Shown here piece after piece: positions 1-9,922 of a stretch of 64,000 nucleotides of DNA (position 1 is the first letter of the stretch; the number at the start of each line of letters is the position of its first letter). The notes beneath the pieces are model-generated. The model saw only the letters and a program-made list of their open reading frames with translations, was not told the DNA's origin and ran no database searches. The position numbers were made by a program, and so were the translations under genes. The DNA is from Opitutus sp. (lineage in GTDB: Bacteria; Verrucomicrobiota; Verrucomicrobiia; Opitutales; Opitutaceae): NCBI GenBank assembly GCA_009695305.1, contig SIBG01000001.1, forward strand, positions 1 to 64,000, written 5' to 3'.

Positions 1-285
1 CATCAGCTCCTCCATCGAAACCTCCGGCACCTTCACTTTTCGCGAAGCGGTGCAATCGCCGATCGTGCCCGTCTGCGGTGCCGCCAATCCAGCGAGGTGG
101 CCGGCTTGCGGATCGGGATTGACGAACTCCAGCCGGCGCCCGGCCAGATCCCGCCAAGCGTTACCCGCCAGATCGAATTCCACCGGCGCCTCGCGTCCGA
201 CGAACCAGAGGCGGCCGGTCACACGACCGCGGACGCGATTGTCGATCTCGCCGCGGATTACAGATTCGTGGATGCGCCAAGCCAT
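1..285 (-). CDS. Conserved hypothetical protein, C-terminus cut by window edge
   Basis: An open minus-strand frame starts with ATG at 285 (MAWRIHESVIRGEIDN) and runs through 95 codons to the window edge without a stop, so the C-terminus is missing. It has no signal peptide or membrane segment. The stretch GRVTGRLWFVGREAPVEFDL followed by LAGNAWRDLAGRRLEF and TASRKVKVPEV looks like a compact beta-rich protein of a conserved uncharacterised family that I associate with Planctomycetes and Verrucomicrobia, from memory only. It begins 12 bases after the stop of the upstream Cys-cluster gene on the same strand, so the two are probably cotranscribed. Function unknown. Confidence 0.6.
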   Translation of the reverse strand, partial: MAWRIHESVIRGEIDNRVRGRVTGRLWFVGREAPVEFDLAGNAWRDLAGRRLEFVNPDPQAGHLAGLAAPQTGTIGDCTASRKVKVPEVSMEELM

Positions 286-297
286 GTCGAAGTCTGC

Positions 298-645
298 TCA
301 GGCTGGAGCCTCGATTACGTCTTGGCGAGCAGCGGAAAGCCCGCTCTTCGCCGCCAATTCTCCCCTGCACTCCGGGCTGCCGCGGGCGAGGTCACGGCAG
401 ACCTGCGGACGGCGGTCATAGAGCGTGCAGAAAAAATCCGGCGCGCCCGCCGCCGTCCGGCGAATCGCCAGCGCCGCGCAATGGCCCTCGCTCATCCTCA
501 TAAACGCGCGCGATCCGATGAATTGCGCCGCGGTCTCTGCCGCCTCGCCCAGCCGCGACCAGTCGTCGCCCAAGACGCGCACGAACATCTCCGAGTGGGA
601 AAAACAGCAGATACCGCAGCGGCGGCAATCGGTGGGTGGGTTCAT
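298..645 (-). CDS. YkgJ-family cysteine cluster protein
   Basis: A 115-residue cytoplasmic protein. Its opening CRRCGICCFSH and the later CTLYDRRPQVCRDL form the Cys-rich signature of the YkgJ/CxxCxxCC family (UPF0153), thought to bind zinc or an Fe-S cluster. The biochemical role is not established. The ATG at 645 (MNPPTDCRRCG) was chosen because upstream codons lack family similarity, although the frame stays open to 717. It diverges from the DUF4202 gene across about 70 bases and precedes the truncated conserved gene by 12 bases. Confidence 0.75.
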   Translation of the reverse strand: MNPPTDCRRCGICCFSHSEMFVRVLGDDWSRLGEAAETAAQFIGSRAFMRMSEGHCAALAIRRTAAGAPDFFCTLYDRRPQVCRDLARGSPECRGELAAKSGLSAARQDVIEAPA

Positions 646-715
646 CGCAGGGGAAGCGAGCGCTCGCCAATCTGCCGCTTGCCGCGCGGCGCGCAACGGT
701 TTCCACTCGCCCGCC

Positions 716-1294
716 ATGGACGCCTATGCCCGAGCCCGCGAACTCATCGACGCCGCCCACGCCGCCGATCCGGCGCGCACGGCCGACGGCCGTGCAGCGG
801 AGTTGGTTTATGCCGAGCACATGGAAGCGTGGGTCGCGCGGCTCGTGCCGGATGCCACTCCGTTGCTGCGGCTCGCCGCGCGCTGCCAGCATCTGGAGCG
901 CTGGAGTGTGGCGCGCGCGAGTTTTCCCGAAGGCAAGCCCGGCTACCTCGCGTGGCGGCGCTCGCTCTACACCAAGCAGGCCGACCGCGCCCGCGCACTG
1001 CTCACCGAAGCCAGCGTGTCCGCGGCGGAAGCGGCGGAGGTCGCAACGTGGGTCTCGAAGACTGGATTGAAGACCAATCCCGGCACGCAAGCGCTCGAGG
1101 ATGCGGCGTGCCTCGTGTTTTTGGAAAACGAAATCACCGCCTTCGCCGCGCAGCACGCCGATTACCCGCGCGAGAAGTTCGTGGATATTCTCCGCAAGAC
1201 CTGGCGCAAGATGAGCCCGTCCGCCCAGGCGCAGGCCCGCGGCCTCGCGCTGCCAACCCGCATCGCGCCGTTGGTGCAAGAGGCGACTGGTTGA
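716..1294 (+). CDS. DUF4202 domain-containing protein
   Basis: A 192-residue soluble protein. It matches the DUF4202 family along its whole length, with MDAYARARELIDAAHAADP at the start, YLAWRRSLYTKQADRARALL in the middle and KTGLKTNPGTQALEDAACLVF before a C-terminal FVDILRKTWRKMSP. The family is conserved in bacteria and some eukaryotes, and its function is unknown to me. The ATG at 716 begins the family domain, so the longer open frame upstream is antisense to the Cys-cluster gene and is not coding. It converges on the pectate lyase gene with a 70-base gap lacking a clear terminator. Confidence 0.85.
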   Translation: MDAYARARELIDAAHAADPARTADGRAAELVYAEHMEAWVARLVPDATPLLRLAARCQHLERWSVARASFPEGKPGYLAWRRSLYTKQADRARALLTEASVSAAEAAEVATWVSKTGLKTNPGTQALEDAACLVFLENEITAFAAQHADYPREKFVDILRKTWRKMSPSAQAQARGLALPTRIAPLVQEATG

Positions 1295-1364
1295 GTCAGG
1301 GCAGGGACGTTGCCGGGGATCGCCGCGCCGCCGCGGTTTACCACCACCTCGCGCCGCCTCAGAG

Positions 1365-3083
1365 CTAGTTCGCCGGAGTGTTGCGCCGGTCGACGTTGTT
1401 CTTGAGATTCGTCCAGTCGGTTTTTGGGGCGCGCGGATCGAGGCCGTTGATGAAATCTTCGATGTTGGTGTAGCCGTCGCCGTTGAGATCGGCAGCGGCA
1501 TCGGACGCGTCGCGGGGGTCGAGGCCGTGCGCCGTTTCCCACTCGTCGGGCAGGCCGTCGCCATCGGTGTCCTGGTAGGGCGTGCCCTTGTAGTCGGGAT
1601 AACCGCCGACTTCCGACGGGTCAGTGATGAAACCCTTCGGAACCATCTCGATGAGTTCGTCGGTGTAACGCTGCGCGTAGCCGTAAAACGCGGCCTTCTC
1701 CGTGGAGCCCTTGGCGATCTGCGCCGGGGGGATGAGGCCGGTGCGCGCCGAGGTCACAATGCGCTCGTCCACCGGATCGCGCCGCGGGAGCGTGGCGCCA
1801 ACGTTGGCGAGCACATAGTCAAAGGCGGCAGCAGCGGACGAAATCTCAAGCGGTGCGTGCCGGATGGGAAGGTCGAGGCGGATCTTGGCGAACACGCCGG
1901 CGCGCTCCGGGCCGCGAATCTCGGGCTGCACGCCACCATCCCAATTGTTTTTGGTCACGCGGTCGTAACCTTCGACGACATTGCCGGCGACGTAGGCTTT
2001 CCCAAAATTATCGAACACGGTCTTACTCCGTTCCGACTCGGGCTTGAGCAGACGGAAGGCGATGTCCCCGCGCGGCGTGCCCGGGCCGGGCTTGAAATAG
2101 TTGTTGATGATGTTGAAGAAGCTCAGGTGGTCGCCGCCGTCGACCGTGCGGTGGTGATAGTTGAAGAGCACGTTATTCACGAAGGTGAAGTCGCCATACA
2201 TGCCGACGCTCGGATTGCGGCCGGTATTGTTGGCCCAGAGGTTGTGGTGAAAGGTGCTGTTGAGGCCGCCGATGGTGGAGCCGAAGGAGTGGTGATAGAT
2301 GTTGAGCGATTCGGAGGAGATGGAGTTTTGGATCGTGATATTGACCGTCGGCAGCTTGAGCTCCTGCGTGCCCCCCGGCGGCCGATACATGTGGCGATAC
2401 ATCGAAATATTTTCGTCGAGGCTCCACGACGCAGAGACGTGGTCGATGATGAGATTGCCGACGGGATTGCCGCCGAGCGAATCGTCGCGATCGGCCGCAT
2501 CAGTCTTGCCGCGGCGGAAGCGCAGGTGGCGGACGACGATGTCGTGCGTGTTGAGTTCGACGGTGTCGCCGGCGATGCAAATGCCGTCGCCCGGGGCCGT
2601 GTTGCCGGCAATGGTGATGTAGGGCGCCCGGATGCTGACGCGATCCTTCAGGCGGATAATGCCGGCGATATTGAAGACGACGATGCGCGGGCCGGCAGCC
2701 TCGCAGGCCTCGCGGAAACTGCCGGGGCCGGAGTCGTTGAGATTGGTCACGACGATCACCTTGCCGCCCCGACCGCCGAACGAAAACATGCCGCCGCCCC
2801 AGGCGCCGGGGAACGCGGGGATTTTCGCCTGCGGCAGGTCCTCGGGCTTGGCCGCGCCGGGAAGGTAGGGTTTTCCTTTTGTGGCCCAGGCCTGGATTTC
2901 GGGCCACGCGCGGGCAAACGCTTCATCGGAAAGTTTGTCGGTCGCGGCCGTCTCGGCCGCGTTGGCGGCCGCCACGGCGGCCGGAACTTTGGGGTAGCCT
3001 TGCGCAAAGGCCGAGGCGGCGAGCGCGGCAAAGAGCGTGGGAGCAACGAGCCGTCGCGTGAGTTTTGAATGAAGTGCTTTCAT
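1365..3083 (-). CDS. Secreted pectate lyase (polysaccharide lyase family 1 type)
   Basis: A 572-residue exported enzyme expected to cleave polygalacturonate by beta-elimination. Residues 1 to about 28 are a signal peptide ending in ASAFAQ. The parallel beta-helix begins near residue 88 with FPGAWGGGMFSFGGRGGKV, followed by VTNLNDSGPGSFREA, IIDHVSASWSLDENIS and repeated asparagine-rich turns typical of PL1 proteins. From residue 505 there is a calcium-binding thrombospondin-3-like tail (DTDGDGLPDEW, then DLNGDGYTNIEDF), probably structural. It lies 68 bases downstream of the TonB-dependent receptor on the same strand, which suggests one pectin-uptake unit. Exact substrate (pectate or another uronan) is inferred. 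Confidence 0.88.
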   Translation of the reverse strand: MKALHSKLTRRLVAPTLFAALAASAFAQGYPKVPAAVAAANAAETAATDKLSDEAFARAWPEIQAWATKGKPYLPGAAKPEDLPQAKIPAFPGAWGGGMFSFGGRGGKVIVVTNLNDSGPGSFREACEAAGPRIVVFNIAGIIRLKDRVSIRAPYITIAGNTAPGDGICIAGDTVELNTHDIVVRHLRFRRGKTDAADRDDSLGGNPVGNLIIDHVSASWSLDENISMYRHMYRPPGGTQELKLPTVNITIQNSISSESLNIYHHSFGSTIGGLNSTFHHNLWANNTGRNPSVGMYGDFTFVNNVLFNYHHRTVDGGDHLSFFNIINNYFKPGPGTPRGDIAFRLLKPESERSKTVFDNFGKAYVAGNVVEGYDRVTKNNWDGGVQPEIRGPERAGVFAKIRLDLPIRHAPLEISSAAAAFDYVLANVGATLPRRDPVDERIVTSARTGLIPPAQIAKGSTEKAAFYGYAQRYTDELIEMVPKGFITDPSEVGGYPDYKGTPYQDTDGDGLPDEWETAHGLDPRDASDAAADLNGDGYTNIEDFINGLDPRAPKTDWTNLKNNVDRRNTPAN

Positions 3084-3151
3084 AAAATTATTCCGCCGCG
3101 GCGCCCGTCAACAGCCGGAAGCGGGCGACGCGGCGCATCGGATCGAGTGGC

Positions 3152-6100
3152 TCAGAAGGAGCCGCGGATGCCCATCGTGACCTGCACGCCGAATTCGCGC
3201 AGGTCGTCCCAGTGGGCATAGGCCGGATAGATCCCGGCCAGATCCTCGCGGTCGACGCGGAGTCCCGCCTCGAAGATATTCCGCCCACTGACGTAGAAGC
3301 TGTATTTTTTCGAGAACTGCCAGTTGAGGCTGGCATCGACCTTGGTGCTGGAGGGGTCGTAGGCACCGAGTTGCACGGTGGCACCATTGACCGTGAAGTT
3401 GCCCACCGCGCCCTTGTAGGTGCGGTCGCGCCAGCTCGCCTTGAGGTTCACGCTGAAGCGATTCGCGGCGAAGTTGATGCCGCCGGTGGCCAGCTGGCTG
3501 GCAGCGGGGCGGGCCGAGATCCGTGTGGTGTTGTTCTCGCTCCGGTGCGAGCGGGAGTAGGTGGCAAACACATCGACGCGCCGACCCCAGTCGCCGAGCA
3601 GCGAAAGGAACCGCAGGTCTTGAAAGGCTTCGAGCTCGAAGCCGGACACTTTGCCGGTGCCGGCGCCGTTGACGGCGGTTTTCAACTGCCAGTCGCGGTA
3701 GTCCGCGGGGTCGAGGCCGATCGATCCGAGGATTTCGTTGAACTCGGACGAGCCACTGGTGGTGGTGATCGACTCGGAGAAATTCTTCACGTTCTTGACG
3801 TAGTAGGACGCGCCGAGCTTTCCGCCACGCCGCGTGTAGTAGGTGACCGCGAAATCCCAGTTGTCGGAGACTTCGGGCAGCAGGTTGGGATTGGCGACGG
3901 AAATGACGCCGGCAGGAATGGCTGTCGGATCCTCATTTTGGTTGATACTGTAGTCGTTTTGATTGCCCGACAGCAGCCCGAGCGTGGCGCTCTCGATCGG
4001 AATGCGGCCAAACGAACGCGACCACGCGAGCTTGCCGACCAGATTCTCGGTGATGTTGTAGGCGAGATTGACGCTGTAGGAGGGTTTGCCTTTGGACTCG
4101 CCTCCCACGGGTTGCAGAAGGTGGCGCTGGAGCATCGCGGCCTGGAGGCTGGTGCTCGCGACCAGGCCCGTCGGAAAAATGATGCGCTTGGCCGCGAGGT
4201 CCGCGCGCAAGGCGGTGCCAGCCGCCGTCTGGGCGAAGAGCGCCGACGTGGCCTGGTCGATTCGGACGGTGCCGTTGCCGCCGGCAAGCGCGACGTTGCG
4301 ATACAGGATGCCGTCGGCGTCTTTCAGAAAATTCCATTTGCCGTCGCCTTGAGGGCCGCGCCCCTCGCGCACGGTGTCCTCGTCGCGAAGGCCGGCGACG
4401 AAACTCAACCGGTTCTTCAGCGCCCGGCCTTCCACCTGCGCATACCAGGCGTCGCGCGTTTGCTTCATGCGTTTGTTTTGGCCGACGAAGCTGTTCCAGT
4501 TGTTGACGGAGTTGGCCTCGGTGACGGTGAAATTGTTGGGATTGGCCTTGTAGACGTCGTAGAGCCGATAGGTGCTGATCCACTCCTGCGGGGCGAAGCC
4601 GAAGCCGGGATTCTGGGCGAGATAAGTGGTGTCCAGATAGTCGTTCGGCGTCAGGGCCGGGCCGACATAGGTCTGCTGAAAGCCGGTGCCCAAGCCCCAT
4701 TTTTTCTTCAGAGTTTCCTCCCGCAGGAAGCCCGTCTTGACGGCGAGCCGGGCGCTTTTCCACGGGAGGAAGTCGAGCTCGCGACGAACATCGAGCTTGT
4801 AATTGAACACATCGTCGAGCGATTCGGCCTTGCCCGAGCGCGCCTGAATGGTCGGCACGGTCCAGTTGGCGAGCTTCGTAAACGCGAACGCGTTTCCGTT
4901 TCGATCGTAGACACTCGTCGCGCCGGGGACGCCGTCGGCGATTTTCTCGAACCTGATCTGGCCGATGGTGGCGCTGACGTCGACGGTCGAGAAGTGCCCG
5001 TTCTCCAGATCCTTGAACGAAGCGCGCGAACTCGAGGCGCTCGCGAGCGCGCTGATCTCCCACGGGCCGCGCCGGTAAGCCGCGCGAAGCGAGCCGGTGT
5101 GCGTGACGCCCTGCTTGTCGCGGGAGTCGATATTCATGTCGAGAGTGTTGGCCGGGTTGAAAGCCGGCTGGCCGGTGACGATTTGCCCGGCCGGCAAAAA
5201 GGGCAGCGAGATGGTGCTGGTGGCGTCCCACGTTTGCGGCCGTGTCGTCCGCGCTTGGATGCGGCGGGCCGCATCGGCTGCCTTGTAGGTCGAGATCTGA
5301 TAGCTGCCGGCGAGGGCGAGACTGTTGAACGGTTTCCAGTCGGCCTTCATCGAGGCGGTGCCGTTGCGCGAGTTGCGAGGCGCGTCCGTGATCGAGACGC
5401 GAGTAAGGTAGGGGTTGGCGAGACCGGCCGGGCCGAGGGCGTTGGTCAGCGTCGCGGTCGCCGCCCCGCCGAACGGGCGCAAATCGAGATTGGTCACGGA
5501 GGCGGTGCCCCACTCCGGGCGAAAGCGGCGGTTCTCGCTGAACTGGCTAAACGTGGAAGCGGTCAACGACACGCCCAGCTTTTTATTGATGGGCCGGACA
5601 TACGTCAGCTCGAAGCCCGGCTGGCCGGCAAAAACTTTTTTCGCCTGGGGGCCGGGCACCCGCTTGAACGGATTCGGGTCCTCCGAGTTGATGGTCACGT
5701 AGGCCCGCCACGACAACGCGGGCCGGGCGTATTCGAAGGCGGACTTGGAAATCAGGTTGATCTGCCCACCCACGGAATTCATCGGCATGTCCGGCGTCGC
5801 CACCTTGACGAGCTCGACGCGAGACGCGTTGTTGATCGAGAGCATGTCGAGGCCGACCTGCGTGGTCAGGCTGGCCTGCGACGCGCTGGCGACCGGCACG
5901 CCGTCGATGTAGATGGCCGTGTCCTCGGCACCGAAGCCGCGCACCGAAATGCCGAACGCATCGGTCGGGGCGATGTAGGTGCCGCCGTATTCGAGCTCCA
6001 CACCCGGGAGGAACTTGATGAACTCGCCGACGTTGCCACTCGGGATGTCGCCGAACTGATCGGCGGAGACGACGTTCTTGATGTTCGTCGAATACCGCTC

Positions 6101-6574
6101 CTCGTTGATCGCAATCTGCGTGGCGTTCTTGAACCGCTCACTTTCGACCCGGAACTCGTTCAGCACGACGGTGCCGTCGGCGCGCAGGTTCGACGCGTCG
6201 CCCAGCGCCACGTCTTGCACCGAAATCTGGCCGGCCGAGACGACCGCAGCGACCGAGGTCGACGGCTGGCCGGTGTAGGTCACCTTTAGCGTCACCTTGC
6301 CGGCGGGCACGTTGGGGATCTGGTATTCGCCAAAGCCGTTGGTGAGCGCCTGCAAGGTCGTGCCCTCGACGACCACGAGCGCCTTGTCGAGGTAGGTGCC
6401 GTTGCCCGCGTTCATCACGCGGCCCTGAATCGTGCCGCCGGTGATGCTCTGCGCGACGGCGGTCGCGCACAGGGCGGCAAACGCCGCGACGCGGACTAGA
6501 AATGTGGACAGGTTTTTATTCCTCGGGCCAAAAGGTGGACTCGCAGGCGAGCCCGCTTGGTTGGGGTAGTTCAT
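3152..6574 (-). CDS. TonB-dependent outer-membrane receptor
   Basis: A 1140-residue receptor for energised uptake of a large ligand, probably oligosaccharides given the neighbouring pectate lyase. It has an N-terminal signal segment ending about residue 42 (LCATAVAQ). A carboxypeptidase-regulatory-like beta-sandwich follows (TIQGRVMNAGNGTYLDKALV to about residue 130). The plug domain is roughly residues 165-290, with SVRGFGAEDTAIYIDGVPV and VELVKVATPDMPMNSVGGQI. The rest is a 22-strand type barrel ending in phenylalanine, the usual outer-membrane insertion signal. No SusD-like partner is encoded nearby, as is common outside Bacteroidota. The ATG at 6574 gives an unusually long pre-signal region, and a later start is possible. 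Confidence 0.92.
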   Translation of the reverse strand: MNYPNQAGSPASPPFGPRNKNLSTFLVRVAAFAALCATAVAQSITGGTIQGRVMNAGNGTYLDKALVVVEGTTLQALTNGFGEYQIPNVPAGKVTLKVTYTGQPSTSVAAVVSAGQISVQDVALGDASNLRADGTVVLNEFRVESERFKNATQIAINEERYSTNIKNVVSADQFGDIPSGNVGEFIKFLPGVELEYGGTYIAPTDAFGISVRGFGAEDTAIYIDGVPVASASQASLTTQVGLDMLSINNASRVELVKVATPDMPMNSVGGQINLISKSAFEYARPALSWRAYVTINSEDPNPFKRVPGPQAKKVFAGQPGFELTYVRPINKKLGVSLTASTFSQFSENRRFRPEWGTASVTNLDLRPFGGAATATLTNALGPAGLANPYLTRVSITDAPRNSRNGTASMKADWKPFNSLALAGSYQISTYKAADAARRIQARTTRPQTWDATSTISLPFLPAGQIVTGQPAFNPANTLDMNIDSRDKQGVTHTGSLRAAYRRGPWEISALASASSSRASFKDLENGHFSTVDVSATIGQIRFEKIADGVPGATSVYDRNGNAFAFTKLANWTVPTIQARSGKAESLDDVFNYKLDVRRELDFLPWKSARLAVKTGFLREETLKKKWGLGTGFQQTYVGPALTPNDYLDTTYLAQNPGFGFAPQEWISTYRLYDVYKANPNNFTVTEANSVNNWNSFVGQNKRMKQTRDAWYAQVEGRALKNRLSFVAGLRDEDTVREGRGPQGDGKWNFLKDADGILYRNVALAGGNGTVRIDQATSALFAQTAAGTALRADLAAKRIIFPTGLVASTSLQAAMLQRHLLQPVGGESKGKPSYSVNLAYNITENLVGKLAWSRSFGRIPIESATLGLLSGNQNDYSINQNEDPTAIPAGVISVANPNLLPEVSDNWDFAVTYYTRRGGKLGASYYVKNVKNFSESITTTSGSSEFNEILGSIGLDPADYRDWQLKTAVNGAGTGKVSGFELEAFQDLRFLSLLGDWGRRVDVFATYSRSHRSENNTTRISARPAASQLATGGINFAANRFSVNLKASWRDRTYKGAVGNFTVNGATVQLGAYDPSSTKVDASLNWQFSKKYSFYVSGRNIFEAGLRVDREDLAGIYPAYAHWDDLREFGVQVTMGIRGSF

Positions 6575-6712
6575 GGGGTTTGGAGCAGTCGGGTAGGTGA
6601 AAGAAAGCCGGCAAGTTACACGCCATCAGGTTGGCCTTAGAAATCCCTACGCGATTCATTCTGCGGCTACCACTCGTTTCTCCATTTCCATTCACGGAAA
6701 ACGTAGGGCCAT

Positions 6713-9700
6713 TCACCGCGGCTCCAGCCAAAACGCCGCCGGCGTCCCCGGCGGCGCCGCCAGCTTCGCGATCGCGCCACCGCGCAGGACTCCAGCCGGT
6801 GTCAGCCGGCCCTCGTTGAGCCCGACCCGCCACGCTGCGAATTCGTCCGCCGCTCCGCGGAGATCGATTTCGATGTTTCCGCCGCGCGGCGCGTGAACGA
6901 AAAACCCCGCCCGCGCGTCGCCGAGAACCGCCGCGCCCACGATTCCCGCCGCCGGCCGCATCGGCGGCAGCGCGGCGAGCAATCGCGCCTCCGTCGTCGC
7001 CGGCAGCACGGGCAGCGAGCCCCCCGCAGCGACAAACGCCCAACCGTCGCCCGGCCCAAGTCCGGAAATCACGGCCTTGTCCGGAAAGCGCTGGCGATAC
7101 TCCGCCACCATGCCGGCAAGCGACGCCGCGCTCGGTTTCCCGCCTTTCCACAACCGCTCGAGCTGGCGCGGCGCGAGATTCTGCGCGCTCAACGGCGCGT
7201 AGAGTTCCTGGTCGGAGCGCCACCAGTATTTCAAATCGATCACCGACACGAGCGCGCTGCGCTTCGAGTCGGCGAGGATCGCGTCCTGCACGTCCTTCGG
7301 CGCGCTCAACGCGAGCAGCGGTCGCTTGCCCGTCTCCGCCATCCACTCGCCGGCGACGTCGAACCAGAACTGCACAAATTCGAGCGGGCCGGAAAATTCC
7401 TCTCCCGTCGTGTGGATCACGTTCGGCTCGTCGGCGAGATTGGCCAGACCCTGGCGGATGTAGGCGCGGTGCAGCGCGCGCCGAGCTGGGTGCGACAAAT
7501 CGTAGAACGCCTCTGCCATGAAAATCCGCTTGTCGCCTGCGTAGGGCGGTGGTTCGGGGAATTCCGTGGGGTTGACGTTGTTCGCCGAGCGCCACGGAAA
7601 CCACGCCCAATGGGCGCCCGCTTCGAGGATGTTGTGCTGGAAATAATTTTCGTTCACGAGCACGAGACCCTTCTCCCGCCCGAGCGCCGCAAACTCCCGC
7701 AGCCGCCCGAAATACCAGGGATTGAACCGCGCCAGATCGTAGCGGCTCAACCGATCCCACGCCTCGCCGGTGCCGCTGCGCAACCACGGCTGCTCAAAAA
7801 ACGGCGGCGCCACATCCGCCGATTCGCGGCGCACGCGCTCGTGATCGTCGCTGCGCCGGTCATACCACAGGCCCCAGTTGTGCCGAAACGCGACCTGTTG
7901 CGTCGCGAGCATCTCGTCCGTGAGCAGCTCAAGATCGTCGGTGGCGCCGAGGCCGGAGCGGCCGGGGACGAATCGGGTGATCGCCGGGCCGATCGTCGGC
8001 GCGACCGCCGGCACGAGGCTCCCGCGCCACCAAGCCGTCGAAACTTGCTTGCCCGCGAGCAAACGGCCGCCGGCGACCAGCCAGCCATTCGTCAGCGCCA
8101 GCCGCCGCTCGGCGGCCCGCGGCGGAGCGGGCTCCCTGCGCACGACCGCCTCAAACGCCGGCACACCAGCGCTGGAGGGGAAGCTCGGAGCCTTTGCCGC
8201 CGCCTCCGCGCTCGCGGCCCCCGCTCTCGCGGCGAGTTGCGCGCGATACAGGCTCTGCGGCTTCACGAATTCGTTTGCCTCGCTCCACCAGCCGTCGCCC
8301 GTGAATTCAGCCCACGCGCCCGCCGCCCAGCTTTGCGCGCCCGGTGGCCGGCGACAAATCACGCGCGCCGCGCTCACCTGCCACAGCATCGAGTTCGCCG
8401 CGGCCCAGCCCACGCCCTGGTTCCATGTTTCCAGGTTGTCGAGCCGCAGCGCGCCACCGTCGATCACGACGTTGTCAAACAATACCCCCGACGCCCAGCT
8501 CCCGATCGCGCCGCTGAAATCCGTCGCGCGCCGCGCTTCGCATTCGAGAAAAACATTCGGCCCCGCCGCGAGATAGCCCACCGTGAAATCGTGCCGGCCC
8601 TCGTCCGCGCGGCAGCGCTCGAACAACCCGAGCTGCCCCGTCGTGTGAAATGTGTGCCGCCGATAGCCCGCCGGCTCCGACACCGGCGCCAGCGAAACGC
8701 AATCGCGCACCGTCACCGAGCGCGCACCGTCGCCGACCTGCACGGCGGAGCTCACGAAATGCACCGCGGTCACGTTGCGCACCCACGCGTCTTTCACCCT
8801 ATCAAGCGTCACCGCCATCCACGCGTGCTCCTCGTCGCGCGGGTTTGCGTGGTCGTAGTCGGACTCGCACCGCAAGTTCTCGATCCCCACGCGCTCGATC
8901 CGGCCGGGCCACCCGCAACGTGTGACGGTGCCGCCGCCGAACTCCGCCTCAAGTGCCGTCGTGATCGGCGCATCGAGCGTGACCGTGTCATCGGTGACCG
9001 CCGTCACGACGCGATCCCACGACAGGTCGAGCGTGCCGGACTTCCACGCAAACGGCGTCGGCCCCGGCGACTCCGCCATGCCCACGCGCTCGATCCATGC
9101 CTTCGTGCTCGGACGCGTGATCACCACCGTTTCCCCGACGCCAAGCCCGTGCCCGGCCGCGAGCCGCAGCCGGGGCGCCCCCACCGACACATAGCGATCG
9201 GCCACCGCGAGTGGCGCACCGCTGGTCACGCGCCCACCGCGCCCCGCGACCGCGATCAACGCCCGCCGGCCCGTGCCCGTCGCGCGCAGGATCGTGCCGC
9301 CCCCTTCCGCGCCAGCGCCGCGTAAAACGACACCGCTCGCACTGAGGAGCAGTTGTCCCGCCACGTCGAACGTGCCGGTTTCGAGTTGCACCGCGCCGCG
9401 CCAGCCCGCGGCATCCGGCGCGCGCTTCGCCGCAAAATTCAGCGCGGCTTGCAACCGCGCAGTATTGTCACCGGCCACTGGCGCCACCCGCACCACCGCC
9501 GGCACCATCGGCAACACCACGCCGCCGCCGCCATAGCCAGCTGCCGAAAAATCCGGCACACGGTTACCTGCCGCGTCCTCCCGATAACGCAACCGCCCCT
9601 CGGCGTCCTGCGTCACCGGCATCGGCACCTGGACCGCCCACGCCGCACTGGCGACATGGCACGCCACGAGCAACTCGGCCGCGCGGCGCCGGACGATCCG

Positions 9701-9715
9701 AAGTAGTGGTTTCAT
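6713..9715 (-). CDS. Secreted beta-helix protein with DUF6298-type C-terminal domain
   Basis: About 1000 residues from the ATG at 9715 (MKPLLRIVRRR, followed by a hydrophobic signal to AAWAVQ). The frame is open to an ATG at 9760, but that start would precede the signal peptide by 15 residues. The N-terminal half is a pectate-lyase-superfamily right-handed beta-helix (NTARLQAALNFAAKRAPD, VQLETGTFDVAGQLLLSASG). The C-terminal half has the conserved block HNWGLWYDRRSDDHERVRR, then WDRLSRYDLARFNPWYFGRL and NENYFQHNILEAGAHW, which I recognise as the DUF6298 family. Acidic and histidine residues there suggest an uncharacterised glycosidase or lyase acting on pectic material. Reaction not established. 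It lies upstream of the TonB receptor, separated by 138 bases. Confidence 0.75.
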   Translation of the reverse strand: MKPLLRIVRRRAAELLVACHVASAAWAVQVPMPVTQDAEGRLRYREDAAGNRVPDFSAAGYGGGGVVLPMVPAVVRVAPVAGDNTARLQAALNFAAKRAPDAAGWRGAVQLETGTFDVAGQLLLSASGVVLRGAGAEGGGTILRATGTGRRALIAVAGRGGRVTSGAPLAVADRYVSVGAPRLRLAAGHGLGVGETVVITRPSTKAWIERVGMAESPGPTPFAWKSGTLDLSWDRVVTAVTDDTVTLDAPITTALEAEFGGGTVTRCGWPGRIERVGIENLRCESDYDHANPRDEEHAWMAVTLDRVKDAWVRNVTAVHFVSSAVQVGDGARSVTVRDCVSLAPVSEPAGYRRHTFHTTGQLGLFERCRADEGRHDFTVGYLAAGPNVFLECEARRATDFSGAIGSWASGVLFDNVVIDGGALRLDNLETWNQGVGWAAANSMLWQVSAARVICRRPPGAQSWAAGAWAEFTGDGWWSEANEFVKPQSLYRAQLAARAGAASAEAAAKAPSFPSSAGVPAFEAVVRREPAPPRAAERRLALTNGWLVAGGRLLAGKQVSTAWWRGSLVPAVAPTIGPAITRFVPGRSGLGATDDLELLTDEMLATQQVAFRHNWGLWYDRRSDDHERVRRESADVAPPFFEQPWLRSGTGEAWDRLSRYDLARFNPWYFGRLREFAALGREKGLVLVNENYFQHNILEAGAHWAWFPWRSANNVNPTEFPEPPPYAGDKRIFMAEAFYDLSHPARRALHRAYIRQGLANLADEPNVIHTTGEEFSGPLEFVQFWFDVAGEWMAETGKRPLLALSAPKDVQDAILADSKRSALVSVIDLKYWWRSDQELYAPLSAQNLAPRQLERLWKGGKPSAASLAGMVAEYRQRFPDKAVISGLGPGDGWAFVAAGGSLPVLPATTEARLLAALPPMRPAAGIVGAAVLGDARAGFFVHAPRGGNIEIDLRGAADEFAAWRVGLNEGRLTPAGVLRGGAIAKLAAPPGTPAAFWLEPR

Positions 9716-9922
9716 CGCGGCGCGGAGACGTAACGATCCGGACGGAGGTTGTCGATGCATGACATCGCCTCGGCCACACGGTCATTTTGCTCCCTGTCGA
9801 ATCGAAAGGCAATCATAGCGGTCGGCGGACGGGCGCGCCGGTTCCGGATTGCTTTTGCAACGATTCTCGAACTCATCCGTCATCCCAACTCGCAGCCGAT
9901 CAAGCTGCACTTTTTTCCTGGC

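Noticed and set aside
3212..6289. 1025-codon open frame on the plus strand
   Set aside because: It is antisense to the TonB-dependent receptor. Its translation is a His/Val/Gly/Asp-rich shadow with no domain, caused by high-G+C codon use.
6893..9325. 810-codon plus-strand frame
   Set aside because: It is antisense to the DUF6298 protein. Arg-rich low-complexity translation with no recognisable motif.
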